DNA from: Lamellibrachia satsuma
Taxonomy: Eukaryota; Annelida; Polychaeta; Sabellida; Siboglinidae
Direction of reading: 5' to 3'
Length of the DNA stretch: 64,000 bases
NCBI GenBank assembly: GCA_033239005.1
Contig: BSQZ01000036.1
Location: 4,925,501 to 4,989,500, forward strand
The first letter of the stretch is position 1. The number at the start of each line of letters is the position of its first letter. Both the position numbers and the translations under genes were made by a program. This document shows positions 1-55,180 of the stretch, piece after piece. Under the pieces are notes generated by a model, which saw nothing but the letters and a program-made list of their open reading frames with translations, searched no databases and had not been told where the DNA came from.

Positions 1-298
1 CAAATGTTGTTAGTTGGTGGAACAAAGAATTTTCGGTCCTTCTGCTGGTGTCGTTTCTCAGCTTCCGTGAATGCATGGTTTAGTTTGAAATGCTCCACAC
101 CTGCCTTGCATATGGATATCCATAGTACACAGTCTTTTGTGTCCATTTCCAAGGTGGTTGGGTCTGTGTTACACTTCTTCACATTTGCCTTCATTTGGTC
201 TTGTGGCGGTGGCAAGTTGGTCTTACAGTAGTTGTTGTGGTCTCTGACTTGTGCTTGACAAGAACGTCATAGTTGGTTCTTAGCCAGGCGGGCCTCGA
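1..298 (-). other. Minus-strand coding-like sequence running off the left edge
   Basis: Read on the minus strand, from about 298 down to 1, one frame reads EARLAKNQL, a TGA, then about 90 open codons beginning RSCQAQVRDHNNY and ending FFVPPTNNI at the edge. It includes a KDCVLWISICKAGVEHF stretch. No start codon is visible. The interrupted frame and position inside an intron suggest a decayed transposable-element ORF or a retrocopy fragment. I do not recognise the protein family. Confidence 0.3.
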
Positions 299-848
299 TG
301 CAGTTATGTGACGAGTTATCAGAACGTGATAAACTGGCTTTTTTCTAAATCTCATTTTAATTTGAATTTTTTCCAGAATTTATGTTTTTGTGTTATCCTT
401 GCATTAATGTATATAACTAACTGCAACTGCATTTTAGATACGATAATTTCGACCGAATTGTAGAAGAGTCTGTTTAATACATAACCTCGATTTTAATATA
501 TGGTTTGGCAAACTTTACAATATGTGCAGGCGTATTTATCACAACTGCCTCATCCAATCTTGTTCTATTTTCTTTAATATTTTATTTTGTTATACAAAAA
601 TTATACAGTCTTGTCAAATCTTCTTTAAAGTATTTAAATTTTGTTATTTAGAAATGAAGTATCCTAGCTGTAATGTAGAATAATTAGATTCACTTTCATA
701 TTTAAGCATTAACTACAAAAATAAAACATTTCTGTTTATTGTTTATTGTTTACACATGTATGTGCATGTATGCTGACATGCACGCACACATGCACATATG
801 TTTACGCATGATGTGTTAGTTAATTCAGTTCAATTTGTCTGTTTTCAG
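299..848. other. AT-rich intron, no recognised feature
   Basis: This is the intron upstream of the first readable FN3 exon. It is A/T-rich, with a short alternating stretch of acatg/cacat near 755-800 and a usable polypyrimidine tract and TTTTCAG acceptor at its end. I see no coding potential. Confidence 0.5.
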
Positions 849-43951
<43,103 letters not shown>

Positions 43952-45300
43952 GACACAGACTTCTCTCACACAGCCAAGTCAAAGCACATTCCCTTTCGTT
44001 CAGTGTCAACAACATTGTTTAAGTTTGCTGTTATGATTATGTGAGGAACGTCTCATATAGATGCTTATGTGCCGTTTCACAAACAGTGAGATCATCAACA
44101 TCGACTCAAGGAAATAGGCGAGATATAAATATATATATATATATATATATTTAAACTAATGTCGTTGGAAGGAGCTTTTTCACTGTACGGTTGTTTGTGA
44201 ATCCTGACAGCTGTTTCACTGACATCCAAGAAATCATTGCACCCACATCTGCCTCTGAAAACAAGTTACTTCCTGTATTAAAGTAGGAATGGCTTCAGGA
44301 AGTTCCTTGGCTCTTAATAAAATGGGCCCCTGATTCCATATACAGAGTAGCTTGTAGATGAGGAAGAGGATGGATGCAAAATTATGAGCTAAATAGATGA
44401 AGAAGCTTCTGCATACGATATTAGTAAATATTATGATGTCTGCAGGTTTACTGTAATATCAAATTAGTCATCCTAGAGTTGATATATTAAAAAGTTCCAC
44501 TGTTAAACTGTCATTTAACTGTGTATGTAGCTGTAGCCAGGTGTGCAAGTGCAATCTCCACATCATGGCAGAGAGAGGAATAAGTTCCAATTATCCACCT
44601 GATCTCAAATGTATTTGCATGTATTTGGGATGTGACCGGGTGCTTACGAACCGAATCTGTATTTTCACCTGCCAGGTGAATACTCTCAGCCAGCATGAAG
44701 CAAAATGAATGTCAACTCTTGGTTGAAGAGTTTTAAAGGGCTGCTGTTGAACTGTTTGCTGCCATCAATAGTTCTAACTGGTCGTTTTGCCAACACATTT
44801 ACTGCATTCGTTTACTATTTAAAAATGGTATATATTTAATTTGTTATACTATACATTTACTCTACTCTACTGTCTACAGTATATATATACTGTCTACTGT
44901 ATATTTATATAGGCTTCATATTTAATACGTAGTGTCCATGAATCAATATTTGATTTATATTACTGTCTACATAATATTATGATACACTCCATTATCTAAT
45001 AACATCTATGTTATCTGTATGCTTGATACACTTGTACAGTGTGAGAGGTGAACAAAACTACTTGGCGGAGAAACAGTCATAAACTACCATTTGAAATATG
45101 TAATGCCTGTTATTTTGTTGTCTTGGACATGCTGCAATATATATGTACAATTTCATGTGGTTTATGTTTATTCATTTGATCTGTGCAATTAGGGAGATGT
45201 CTATAGCAGACAGAACGAATGTTCATGATATCAATTGTAGTAAATTCATACTGTATTAAATTGTCTTACTTAGAAGAAGATGTAGACAGGGCTGTTTGGA
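43952..45300 (+). other. Probable 3' UTR, then AT-rich sequence
   Basis: Sequence after the stop has no further coding exon. An AATAAA signal at 44316-44321 (ttaataaaatgggc) is the first good polyadenylation hexamer. After about 44400 it is AT-rich with small TA runs (44130-44150, 44880-44915), and I see no gene. Confidence 0.5.
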
Positions 45301-46741
45301 ACATAACCTCATAAAATCCTTTGTGGTGAAGTTTTGTTGGGAGGGCTGATATGTACATGAGAGATGGGCTTTATCTTAGTGGAAAGGGTTGAGCAGTGTT
45401 TGCTGATGAACTAACAGCAGCAGTCGACAGTGGCATGGGAAACATAAAAAATATTTTTGGTAGCAAATATTGTTTAAGCTAGAAGTGCAGGGGGATTACT
45501 TAGAGTTGCCTCAAAGAGGCCACTAGTACACACAAACCAATAAAAAAAATGTCCGAAAAACATTTCTGAAGCTGGTTATAAATGTGTGTGTTTAAATGCA
45601 AGGATTATAGTAAATAAGAAAAATGAATTAACCATCATGGTAAAAAATATTAACCCTTACATAATTGATATAATCGAATCATGGTCCAACAAAGACATAT
45701 CAGATGCTGAATTAGGACTGACAGGATACGTAATGTTTAGGAGAGATCGAATAGAAAGAAGGGGAGGGGGACTCATTTTATGAATTAAAGAATCAAGCTT
45801 ATGAAATAGAAATTGAAAGGGAAGCAAATTGCGATGAAGTTGTTTGGTGCAATATAGTTGCATGAACTATTGGATTAGTTTACCGAAGTCCAAACATTAA
45901 CGAAGAGGATAACAGAAAAATACAAAACGCAGTAAAGAAAGTGAGTAAAAGTGAATGTATAATAATGGGAGATTTTAACCATGGACACATAAATGAAATT
46001 GAGGACCAACAGTTTCTACTTTGCAACCAAGGGTGAGAATGTACTAGATTTAGTTTTGTCATCACACGATGAATGTCAAAATAAATGAGCTATTGGGTAA
46101 CAGTGATCATAAACAAATACATTTTGACAGCAAAATAAAATCAGAAAGTACAAGTAAAAAAATACAGGAGAAACTTCCACAAAGGTAAATATAAAGATAT
46201 GAGAAAATACTTACCAAAGCTAGATTGGAATAAAATGCTGAAGAATAAGACCAGAATTTAATGTTGGCACATACTAAAATATGTAATTGAAAATATCAGT
46301 GATACATTTGTCCCTTGAAAAAAAAACAAGGAAAACAGTCTAGAAAGAATCACTTATCGAAAGAAGCTATTAGAAAAATATTGTACAAGCAAACTATGTG
46401 GAGGATTTATAGGCGTACTAGAAAGGATGAAGACTACACAAATTACAAAGAGGTACTTAATGCAGCTATGAATGAAATTAGACAATCTAAAAGAAGCTAT
46501 GAGCAAAAATTATCATGTAAAATAAAAAATGACAGCAAGACTTTTTATGCATATATCAGGAATAAGCAAACCATACGATACATGGTTGGACCACTAGAAC
46601 ACAGAGCTGGAAGTATCATGTCACAAGGTTTTTTAATGGCGGAAGACCTAAATGGATACTTCATTTCAGTGTTTACCACAGAGGATATTGGTTCATTACC
46701 AGTTCCAGGGGACTGTTTTACTAACATTCTTATGAGCTCAT
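45300..46741 (+). mobile_element. CR1-type LINE, end of ORF1 and endonuclease part (decayed)
   Basis: Frames, with stops and shifts between them, give VLLGGLICT and LSGKGLSSVCADEL (the end of an ORF1 of the GLHLSxxG type), then an APE-type endonuclease: IIVNKKNELTIMVKN, then DAELGLTGYVMFRRDR, ERRGGGLIL, and IIMGDFNHGHINW (GDFN catalytic motif, about 45961-46000). A basic linker follows (SKEAIRKILYKQTMWRI, then YRRTRKDEDYTNYKE). This layout is the CR1/Rex1 group. Stop codons in the endonuclease show it is inactive. Confidence 0.88.
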
Positions 46742-46837
46742 AAGCACGATTTCGCTCTTAAGCTATGATCGAAACAGAAAATTGCGTTTCACTAAGAATA
46801 AATCATAGAAACGCTCATAGGAACGCTCTTAAGAACG
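46742..46837. repeat. Junction segment with short imperfect repeats
   Basis: About 95 bp separates the two LINE copies. It consists of related words (acgctcataggaacgctctt, taagaacgctcctag, taagcacgatttcgctctta). Its origin is not recognised. Confidence 0.5.
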
Positions 46838-48425
46838 CTCCTAGCTTATGAAATAAAATTTGAAAGGGAAACAAATTGCGATGAAGCTGTTTGGTGCAAT
46901 ATAGTTACATGAAATTCAGCATGAACTATTGGATTAGTTTACCGAAGTCCAAACATTAACGAAGAGGATAACAGAAAAATATAAAACGCTATAAAGAAAG
47001 TGAGTAAAAGTGAATGTATAATAATGGGAGATTTTAACCATGGACACACAAATGAAACTGAGGACCAACAGTTTCTACTTTCCAACCAAGGGTGAGAATG
47101 TATTAGATTTAGTTTTGTCTTCACACGATGAATGTCAAAATAAATGAGCCATTGGGTAACAGTGATCATAAACAAATACATTTTGACAGCAAAATAAAAT
47201 CAGAAAGTACAAATAAAAAAATACAGGAGAAACTGCCACAAAGGTAAATATATAGATGAGAAAATACTTAGCAAAGCTAGATTGGAATAAAATGTTGATG
47301 AATAAGACTGTTGAAACATACTAAAAGATGTAATTGAGAGTATCAGTGATACATTTGTTCCCTTGTAAAAAAAGAAAAACAGTCTAGAAAGAAACACTTG
47401 TCAAAAGAAGCCATTAGAAAGATACACTTGTCAAAGGAAGCTATTTTTTTTTTTAGAAAAATATTGTACAAACATACTATGTGGAGGATTTATATGCGTA
47501 GTAGAAAGGATGAAGACTACACAAATTACAAAGAGGCACTTAATGCAGCTAGGAATGAAGTTACACAATCTAAAGGAAGCTATGAGCAAAAATTAGCATG
47601 TAAAATAAAAAATGACAGCAAGACTTTTTATGCATATATCAGGAGTAAGCAAACTGTACGATACATGGTTGGACCACTAGAAGACAGAGCTGGAAATACC
47701 ATGTCACAAGGTTTTCTAATGGTAGAAGACCTAAATGGATACTACATTTCAGTGTTTACCAGAGAGGATAGGAGTTCATTACCAGTTCCAGATGCTAAAT
47801 TTCAGGAGGCTAAATCGGACTATTTAAGGCAGTTAATTTTAACTCCAGAAAGGGTAGCTAAGAAAATAAAGGCAATGATGAAAAATAAATCACCGGGAGT
47901 CAATGGAATTCCTCCAAAACTATTAATGGAAACGGAACAAATAGAACAAATTAATATACCACTTGCAAGAGTGTTCAACGGCATTAAAAGAGGGAGTTGT
48001 TCCTTTTAAATGGAAAGAAGCAAACATCATACCATTATTTAAAAAGGTTTTGAGAAATAAGTCAGAGAATTACAGACCAGTGAGTTTAATGCCAGTGATT
48101 TGTAAATAATTAGAAAGGTTAATTAAAGACCATATGGTGGACTTCCTTGTTAGGCATAAATTATTAAATTCATCTCAACATGGATTCATAAAAGCAAGGT
48201 CGTGGTTAAAAAAAATTTTTTTAAGAAATCACTGTGGATAGATTGCCAGTAGATGTTATCTACGGCTGTACTTATATTTTCAGAAAGTTTTGGACAAAGT
48301 GCCATATCAAAGATTACTACGGGTACTTAAATTAGAAGCCCATGGTATCGGGGATGGCATAATTGACTGGATAGAACAATGGCTGACTGACAGAAGACAA
48401 CGTGTTGCAATCTACACTGACCCTT
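46838..48425 (+). mobile_element. Second copy of the same CR1-type LINE, endonuclease end to RT
   Basis: It restarts at the position of 45796 (agcttatgaaata) and repeats it with differences: the GDFN segment, then SKEAIRKI twice, then a 200-codon frame from 47398. It continues into reverse transcriptase: KSPGVNGIPPKLLMETE, then VPFKWKEANIIPLFKK, NYRPVSLMPVICK, LVRHKLLNSSQHGFIKA and LDKVPYQRLLRVLKLEA. An internal stop follows ICK. Nearby the FADD catalytic box is missing. It is either a tandem insertion or a duplication of one element. Confidence 0.88.
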
Positions 48426-48545
48426 TACTAACTTTACCTCATGTCCTCTAGTTCTGTTATCTTTCTTGAGAGAGAAAAACATATTTCTATCTATATTTTC
48501 ATACCACCATATGGTCTTTAATTAACCTTCCTTAAGATACTGTTC
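48426..48545 (-). mobile_element. Inverted CR1 piece inside the LINE
   Basis: Here the minus strand carries LINE sense: NRTRGHEVKL-type residues (about 48475 down to 48430), and the word ggttaattaaagaccatatgg, which also occurs on the + strand at 48120. Part of the element has therefore been inverted or inserted backwards, replacing the RT catalytic box. Confidence 0.7.
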
Positions 48546-48935
48546 TAGGTACTACTGTAAAAGAAAAGGATTTATGCGTTACAGTAAGTGCTGATATGAA
48601 AGTTTCAGACCAGTGTGGTATTGCAGCTTCAAAGCGTAATAACATTTTTGGGTTGATTAGGAGAAATATAACATACCACGAAAATATGCTAATTATACAG
48701 CCTGTACATATGTATAAAGCAATAGTTACATAGATATAAAATATAGATACGCTTGAAAGATTACAGAGGAGAGCAACTAAAGTTATTCCAGATCGGAGAG
48801 ACCTTAGTTATGAACAATGAATGAAAGAATGTGGTTTAACTGCCCTAGAGACAAGGCAGTTAAGAGGAGATCAAATTGAAGTTTTTAAGATATTGAATGG
48901 GTATGAAAATATTGATAGCAATATTTTGTTCTCAC
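48546..48935 (+). mobile_element. CR1-type LINE, C-terminal part
   Basis: The + strand resumes with TTVKEKDLCVTVSADMKV, then SDQCGIAASKRNNIFGLI, DTLERLQRRATKVIPDRR and RQLRGDQIEVFKILNGY. LERVQRRATKxIP and LRGDLIEVFKILNG are hallmarks of the C-terminus of CR1/Rex1 ORF2. It has stops at a few places. Confidence 0.9.
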
Positions 48936-49315
48936 TCAGGCGACGGTTTTTTTTCTTTTTCGGGTTACTGATCCACCGACCAAATTTTTTTGAATAAAAA
49001 AAATTAAAAGCAGTTTTTTATGTCCCCCCCGACATTCTGACATGACAATTTTTTGTTACGATTAATCTAAAAAAAAAAAATCTAATGTCGGAAAAACAAA
49101 ATGTTAACAAAAACTGAATGGCAGAGAAACATTGTGACACCGAAAATATATTCACAACGCTGAGGAGCATGGGGAACGCCTTTCATGGTGGCGGTGTACC
49201 ACATTACTACGCAGACAACTCATTGTTCTTCGACTGTTTATACAAAATACAAATGATTAGTCCCGTGCAAAATTTATGTTCTGTAAGATAAGTGATTTTA
49301 TAGTCATGAAAATAC
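48936..49315. other. No recognised feature
   Basis: This low-complexity stretch has poly-T, poly-A and poly-C runs (48945-49080). I see no gene. Confidence 0.5.
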
Positions 49316-49450
49316 TTATTAGTAAAAGCTTTATTTCAGGATGGTGACCATGTCACGTTTATCACGATTTTCAATGGGCCATTAATCACATCCATTGTTA
49401 CATACACAGTTATATAACGAAGATAAAATATACACGTCAAAACAATATAC
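49316..49450. repeat. Dispersed repeat, copy 1
   Basis: The words aaaagctttatttca, gatggtgaccatgtcac and cacagttatataa occur here and again in the same order at 57292-57410. The family is not identified. Confidence 0.75.
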
Positions 49451-50195
49451 CTGTATAAACAAAATAAAACATGAACAAATTATAATAATACATTTTGACA
49501 ATTAAAAAAAACTTAATCTGCAATAATATAATTAAAAACTCAAAATGCAGTTAATTTAATGAATTAAAATAATAAAATGTAGTTTTCACCAATAAGCTAA
49601 AAACCCATTGCCACAGAAATATTGCGAATATATTTTATGTAGTTTAAGATCATAAGCATCTCGACAATTCCTCTTTTGCACTTTGGTAACCATGATAAAT
49701 ATTTATGATGTGGCACTTGTATCATGCATAAATGGGGAGGGGGTTGGGTGCCAAAATATGTGTAAATTGTGTAACTGATTTTTTTTTATCTGGATTTTGT
49801 CAGATTTTGCAGATATTCCCATCATTAACATGTCATGTTTAAATATAACATTTCTCAATCTGACCAAATGTTAATGGATTTCATAAACTTAAATATAGTA
49901 TCCCACATCGATATTTGACCCTCCTGAATCACTGTTCCACTCATAACTCTGAAAATGCCCATATTATATACAGACTGTATATTTTTTCTGAACTCATCAG
50001 CTTTCATAACACTAAAGTAATTTTATTTATTTATTCGGCATTTACACATGTGTTATAGTATTATAGTTAAATAGGATTTTATACCACGTGAATAGTATTT
50101 TGTACCATGTACAGCGCATTGATCCATATAGTGGGAATTAGCGCTTTTAGAAATTCTGTATTATTATTATTATCTGCTGGATTTGTGTTAATTTG
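49451..50195. other. AT-rich sequence, no recognised feature
   Basis: I see no open frame or repeat family worth naming in this stretch. Confidence 0.5.
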
Positions 50196-50300
50196 TGGGG
50201 AAGTTTTGTTGGGAGGACTGATATGTATATGAAGATGGATTTCATCTAAGTGGAAAGGGGGCATTATTTGCGGATGAACTCTCAGCAGCAGTAGATATTT
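50196..50300 (+). mobile_element. CR1 ORF1-end fragment
   Basis: This matches 45325-45430 (gaagttttgttgggaggact, then gcggatgaactctcagcagc-type words), the end of the LINE ORF1. It is a stand-alone fragment. Confidence 0.75.
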
Positions 50301-50304
50301 GCAT

Positions 50305-50500
50305 GATAGCATGATTCTCGATAAGCTAATGGCTTCCTGGTCCACTTGCCGTCCGAGCCTTTGGCTTAGATGACAAATCTTATTCAATCTTGGTAAATAT
50401 GTTTAGGGTTATCTAGATGTTTAACAATATTTAACAAGATATGCCATCCAAACCAAAGGCCCAGATGGCAAGTGGACAACGAAGCCATTGGCTTATCGAG
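50305..50500. repeat. Inverted repeat, arms about 55 bp
   Basis: The arm at 50308-50365 (ctcgataagctaatggcttc, then cttgccgtccgagcctttgg) is the reverse complement, with a few changes, of 50445-50502 (ccaaaggcccagatggcaag, then ggcttatcgag). A third, weaker copy is at 53111-53150. It is probably the result of two LINE 3' fragments meeting head to head. Confidence 0.85.
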
Positions 50501-50725
50501 AGTCCAACAATGTTCATCTACGTGTAACCCGCCCTCCTGAGATATGTGTCAATCTTGTTTTTAAACATATTCACGCTGGTAGCAGTTATACAACCCATAG
50601 ACCATTTGTTCCATTCATTCAATGCACTGAGGTGTCTAATCCTCGGAGCTGTTGCTCAGCATGTAACACCCCATTGTTATCAATACAAGTTTCAAGGACC
50701 CGCCTTTGTTTAGTGGCTTAGACAC
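50445..50725 (-). mobile_element. LINE 3'-end fragment (minus strand)
   Basis: The minus strand reads EWNKWSMGCITATSVNMF, then KNKIDTYLRRAGYT, the typical end of a CR1 ORF2 (LPxxVVxAxSVNxFKxxLDxxL). It is related to 53104-53330. Confidence 0.65.
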
Positions 50726-51033
50726 GTTTCCAATGTGTCCTTGCAGTATAGTTTATTAACCTTTGATTTATTTTGTTGAGCAACCACACACAATACGCAA
50801 TAACTAAATCCTTTCACCCACTTCACAGAAAAATAATCGTTTGATCCTAAGCCATTCAAAATGTCCAGTCCCCTATTCAAAGATCATATCATCAGTATCA
50901 GTATGGAGCCAAACGAAGAATATGCTATCTGCACTGCTCAGCGTTTCATAGACAACTTACTTGGCATTAAAAAATATATTAGTACTCAGCCAGGGGCGTC
51001 CGCAAGAATTGTTGCAGGGAGGGGTAAGAAAGA
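50726..51033. other. No recognised feature
   Basis: A short open frame runs toward the (TA)n tract, but I recognise no family. Confidence 0.4.

Positions 51034-51098
<65 letters not shown>
51034..51098. repeat. (TA)n microsatellite
   Basis: This is about 62 bp of alternating TA. Confidence 0.97.
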
Positions 51099-51099
<1 letters not shown>

Positions 51100-52217
51100 T
51101 ATTTAATCATATCCCATTACAATAATTTTAATTAAAAAGATATCAAAAGATTGATCAGACACTGTACTTCAAAAGAAAAATAAAAACGAATAGTCGGGAC
51201 TTCACATTCACTACTAGCCAATCCTAATAACGTTTGTTACGCACAAGGACACCAACCGTAACGACAGTTACCATGGTTTTGCTAGTCTTGTATCCTGTCA
51301 GTGCTTTGTGAAATGTCAATATCTTGATTCTGAGTTAATGATCACACATAGCTTCGTTTGTAAATTACTGCTACCACTCGGATAGATGAATTTGGACATG
51401 GATGAATAAACTGTTTCACGCGTATACGGTTTGTTCCGTGTTCTAAAGCCCTACTACGTTGTGGCGACCCACGGTATAACTCAGTACACCTCGCAACTGT
51501 ACGTCAGACGTTTCATTACAAACGTCTTTTTAATTGAAGAGGGCCATTTAATATTCTAAGGTTCTTCTCCTTGTCCATTACAAACCCCTTATGGGTCATC
51601 TACCTGACGTGCATTCCAGGGAAGAATAATACAGCACTGAATGCATACAAATGTTGGACTTTCGTTATCATTCGAAGGTTGCGACCAGTACTGCCAATTG
51701 ATTCCCTCATTATGCTTAAACACAAATTACAGTGAAATACAACAGCTATTGTCAGGTTTGCAAACCAGTGTGAGAGACAACCGCCTTAAGCTGCAGCCCA
51801 CAGTAAAGACGGTAATTCTCTGTGAAAAGCAGAGTATCACCCTGAGAAGCTACAGTTACGATGTCACCCATCTCGATAATCACAATGATGTGTTTTTGGA
51901 GACACATTTGGCGACACGAAACATTAAAGAGCCGTAGGCCTCGAATATAATGCAGCACAAAAGTATTGCTATTATCTTGGAGCAAATACAGCAGAAGACC
52001 AGGTCCAATTTTTTTTTTAATTACCATCAAACAGTGAAAAGTTCAGCTTTATCCTGAAAGATAAATAACTGAAAATGGTGAGGAATACTTGGAGTTCCCC
52101 TGGAGTCGCATGCACAGCCATCGCCGTAAAGGTCGAGTAGATTGGTTTGGACTTCCGAAAGACGCACGACGAAGCATACGATGGTACTTTGTATTTGGCA
52201 GAGAAGACGAATGGCGT
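51099..52217. other. Unrecognised stretch with mid-size open frames
   Basis: A 98-codon + frame (51641-51937) and a frame reading RMHSHRRKGRVDWFGLPKD near 52105-52165 look mildly protein-like, but no family is recognised. I see no splice pattern linking them. Confidence 0.3.
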
Positions 52218-52345
52218 GCAGTGGTCCACCTCTTGTAAGGTCCCTATCACAAGCGGCCATGCAGTGGTCCCCTCTTGTAAGGTCCCTATCACAAGCGGCC
52301 ATGCAGTGGTCCACCTCTTCTAAGGTCCCTGTCAAAAGCGGCCAT
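52218..52345. repeat. 42-43 bp tandem repeat, three copies
   Basis: The unit is gcagtggtccacctcttgta, then aggtccctatcacaagcggc. The third copy carries ctgtcaaaag. The tract looks open in more than one frame because of the repetition. Confidence 0.95.
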
Positions 52346-53103
52346 GCAGTACATAAGATTTTTCCATGATAATTTCCCCTCACGAGAGGCTACCGCTGTT
52401 GTAAGGTCATTGTACACTTTCAAAAGGGGTAGCATTCTAAAAAGGTGGACTACTATGTGCGTGCCTTCGTGTATCCTGCAGAAAAAACTGCCATCTGGTG
52501 TATTTTCTGGCACCCCCCTTTTCAGAATCTGGACCCGCCATAAATTGTGACCGTTAATATCGTTGAAAAACTTTAAATCAATAACTCCAGGTATTTATTA
52601 GCGCCTATAGTCCAAACACATCAATCTAGGTATTGTGATTTTGTAAAGATAATAGTTGAATGGAACCAACTCAGTGACCGGCTGTAACAATGGGTGACTT
52701 CAACTTTATGCGCACTCACCCTCCGTCGTAGACTGTAGCCAATTTTGGGAACGTGCCAGAATTTCAGACATCTCTTACCCTTATTCATGAAGATATGAAT
52801 GGAAAACATAACAATTTCGATGACTGGTGCAAAGGTACCATTGTACAAAATTACCAAAGAATGGTGATCTCACTAACTGTAGCAACTGAACGAACGAACC
52901 ATCTTTTGAGAGCATGTTTTTTAACTGCGACATTTTCAGAAATCATCCCGGAGCTCTCCGATTTATTGTCTTTGCGTCTATTTAACCTTTTCTGCTATGT
53001 CCTCCAAGCTGATATATGTTATGTTTCGTCATCATGTTCCTAGATACCATTTTGGGTGATGCAATTAAATGCCTTCTGTAATATGATTGCCACGAAAAAC
53101 AAT
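52346..53103. other. No recognised gene
   Basis: A short motif (ggcaccccccttttcagaat, then ctggacccgcc, 52508-52540) recurs in similar form at 57788-57825, so a dispersed repeat is present. I see nothing else. Confidence 0.4.
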
Positions 53104-53335
53104 ACACTCCAGATGGCAAATGGACAACATAGCATTTAGTTTTCTCGAGCAACATTGTTACGTATTTTTGTAACCCACCCTGATGAGATATCTCTCAGTT
53201 TTGTTTTAAACATATTCAGAGTGCTAGCATTTAAACAGTTAGTAGACACGTTGCTCCATTCATGTATTTTCTGTAAGCCTGCATACGATACACAATCTAC
53301 CCCTATAGAATCTTTCTCTTTAGCCACTTTCAATA
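53104..53335 (-). mobile_element. LINE 3'-end fragment (minus strand)
   Basis: The minus strand reads SNVSTNCLNASTLNMFKTK, then LRDISSGWVTKI, which fits the C-terminal SVNxFKxxLD pattern of CR1 ORF2. It is related to 50445-50725, including the flanking agatggcaaatggacaac word. Confidence 0.65.
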
Positions 53336-53639
53336 CAGTTCTGTTTCAAAATAAGTTATTTCACGTCCACGGTATTTTCTGATGTTCTCTAAGCCTACGA
53401 GCCGGTAGTTGACATCAGTTTATTAATAACATGAATATATTATAGCTACAATAATAGGCATTGTATATAATAGCAGTGAATTATAACAGAGAATGTCAAC
53501 CAGGGGAAATAATGGATGAATTTCGACTTTCGGCCGTAAAATATATTCCTCCCCATCTACACACACAAAAGCGGAAATATATGTTATAAATAATTTTTCC
53601 CATGCACACACGTTGGTGCAGCTAATTATGATAATTATG

Positions 53640-53641
<2 letters not shown>

Positions 53642-53698
<57 letters not shown>

Positions 53699-54935
53699 TG
53701 CCCTGCGCGGGCTGGGCTTTGGGTCCGGGCCTGGGGCTACATACTGCGGGCCCGGGCCGGGCCTGGGCTGAAAACAATTTAAACACATCGGGCTTGGGCC
53801 AGGTCTGGGCCTAGTGTGAGCGGGCCGGGCCGGGCCGGGCCTGGGCTGGACATAATAAAAATATTCAAACAAAACACCGATTATTACTTTATTTTTTAAT
53901 AAAAACTTATTACAAATTGTAATTCCGGTTAATGAATGCTTAAAATTATTTCTTTAGTATTATATAGTTGCAAATTGAGACCTTGCATGGAATCTAATGG
54001 CCCCATAAGTTCACTTGGCTGGAAGTAGCCAGCCCCAAGTGTTTACTTTAGAAATATTTGCAGAGGCAATCAAGCCATGATTAACCATCAACTTATCACC
54101 CTTTGACCCTATCAGTGGACATTCTATTGTCTAGGTCTTCCCTCCAAACATTGCCCACCTGAATGACCTGCCCACTGACAAGTGCCAACTAGGCCACTAG
54201 CCCACTACCCAGTACCCAATGCAGTTGGTAATTGGTATTTCTCCCCCGTCCTAATTCATTCACACATTGTCTGAACCTGTCTGTCGCAGGCTAGTGACTG
54301 CAGGCCTGCTGGAAATGCCACTGGGTGTCAGTGCCAGTGGGTGACATTTAATTGAAATATCATATTAAATTATGTTAGCTTAGTTAAGCTAATTCAATTA
54401 ACAATATAAATTGGGGTTATGGCTTGCATATGGGTTAAGTCAGGGTTAGATAAACAAATATCCTACACTAACCATAAGCCAATACATTAAAGCCAAATAT
54501 AACAAATGTTATCATAATTATTTAATAGTAATGACACTAAGAAGTTTTTCTTTATTTTTCTTCAGGTTATTCGTAAGTTTGAAGAAGTTGGTAGTGCTGG
54601 ATTTTTAGAACTCATCCTCGTCTTTGTTATAAGATTATAGGTTTATCTTCTCTAAACTTAGCGGGCCGCGGGCTTGCGGGCCGCGGGCTTACCTATCTTT
54701 TGTCCGCGGGTATGGGCCGGGCCTGGGTCTGAAACTTGCGGGCCGGGCCAGGCCTGGGCCAAACATTCACGGTCTGGGTCGGACCGGGGCCGGGCCTGGG
54801 CCTAAATTCTAGTTTGTGGGCCTGGGCCGGGCCGGGCTTGAAAAATTATTGCGGGCCTGTGCCGGGCCTGGACTCTAACTGCTAATTGCGGACCGGGCTT
54901 GGGATCAAATTGGGGTCAAAGGCCCGCACAGGGCA

Positions 54936-54984
<49 letters not shown>
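53642..54984. repeat. (TA)n array split by an inserted element
   Basis: TA dinucleotides flank both sides of the hAT-like insertion (53642-53695 and 54939-54984). Together they form one tract of about 100 bp that was interrupted. Confidence 0.9.
53696..54938. mobile_element. Non-autonomous hAT-like transposon, about 1.24 kb
   Basis: The ends are inverted repeats: tagtgccctgcgcgggc on the left, and on the right ggcccgcacagggcacta (one mismatch). The 8-bp flanks atatatat/atatatat would be the target duplication, though TA context makes this weak. TAGTG at the tip fits the YARNG rule of hAT ends. Both 130-270 bp end regions are unusually G/C-rich, built from ggcctgggccggg words, while the middle is AT-rich and noncoding. 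No transposase is present. Confidence 0.75.
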
Positions 54985-54986
<2 letters not shown>

Positions 54987-55180
54987 GTACACACGATCTA
55001 TAACCAGCAACGCTCTTGCTTCAAAATACGCACATGCGCAGATATATCAATTTACATAACTTAATTCAAATAAATCAAAAGTGAATAGTAATAAAGTTAA
55101 ATAAGTTTAAAGTAAATAGCAAAAATGGCATCAATACATTTCGAGCATAACATGCACACACATTTAAAGAGAACATATCC
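54985..55180. other. No recognised feature
   Basis: This is AT-rich, with one NRF1-like gcacatgcgcag word at 55029. I see nothing else. Confidence 0.4.

Noticed and set aside
53423..53872. Pro/Arg-rich minus-strand frame (RPGPARPAHTRPRPG)
   Set aside because: Arises from the GC-rich end of the hAT-like element and the adjacent (TA)n run.
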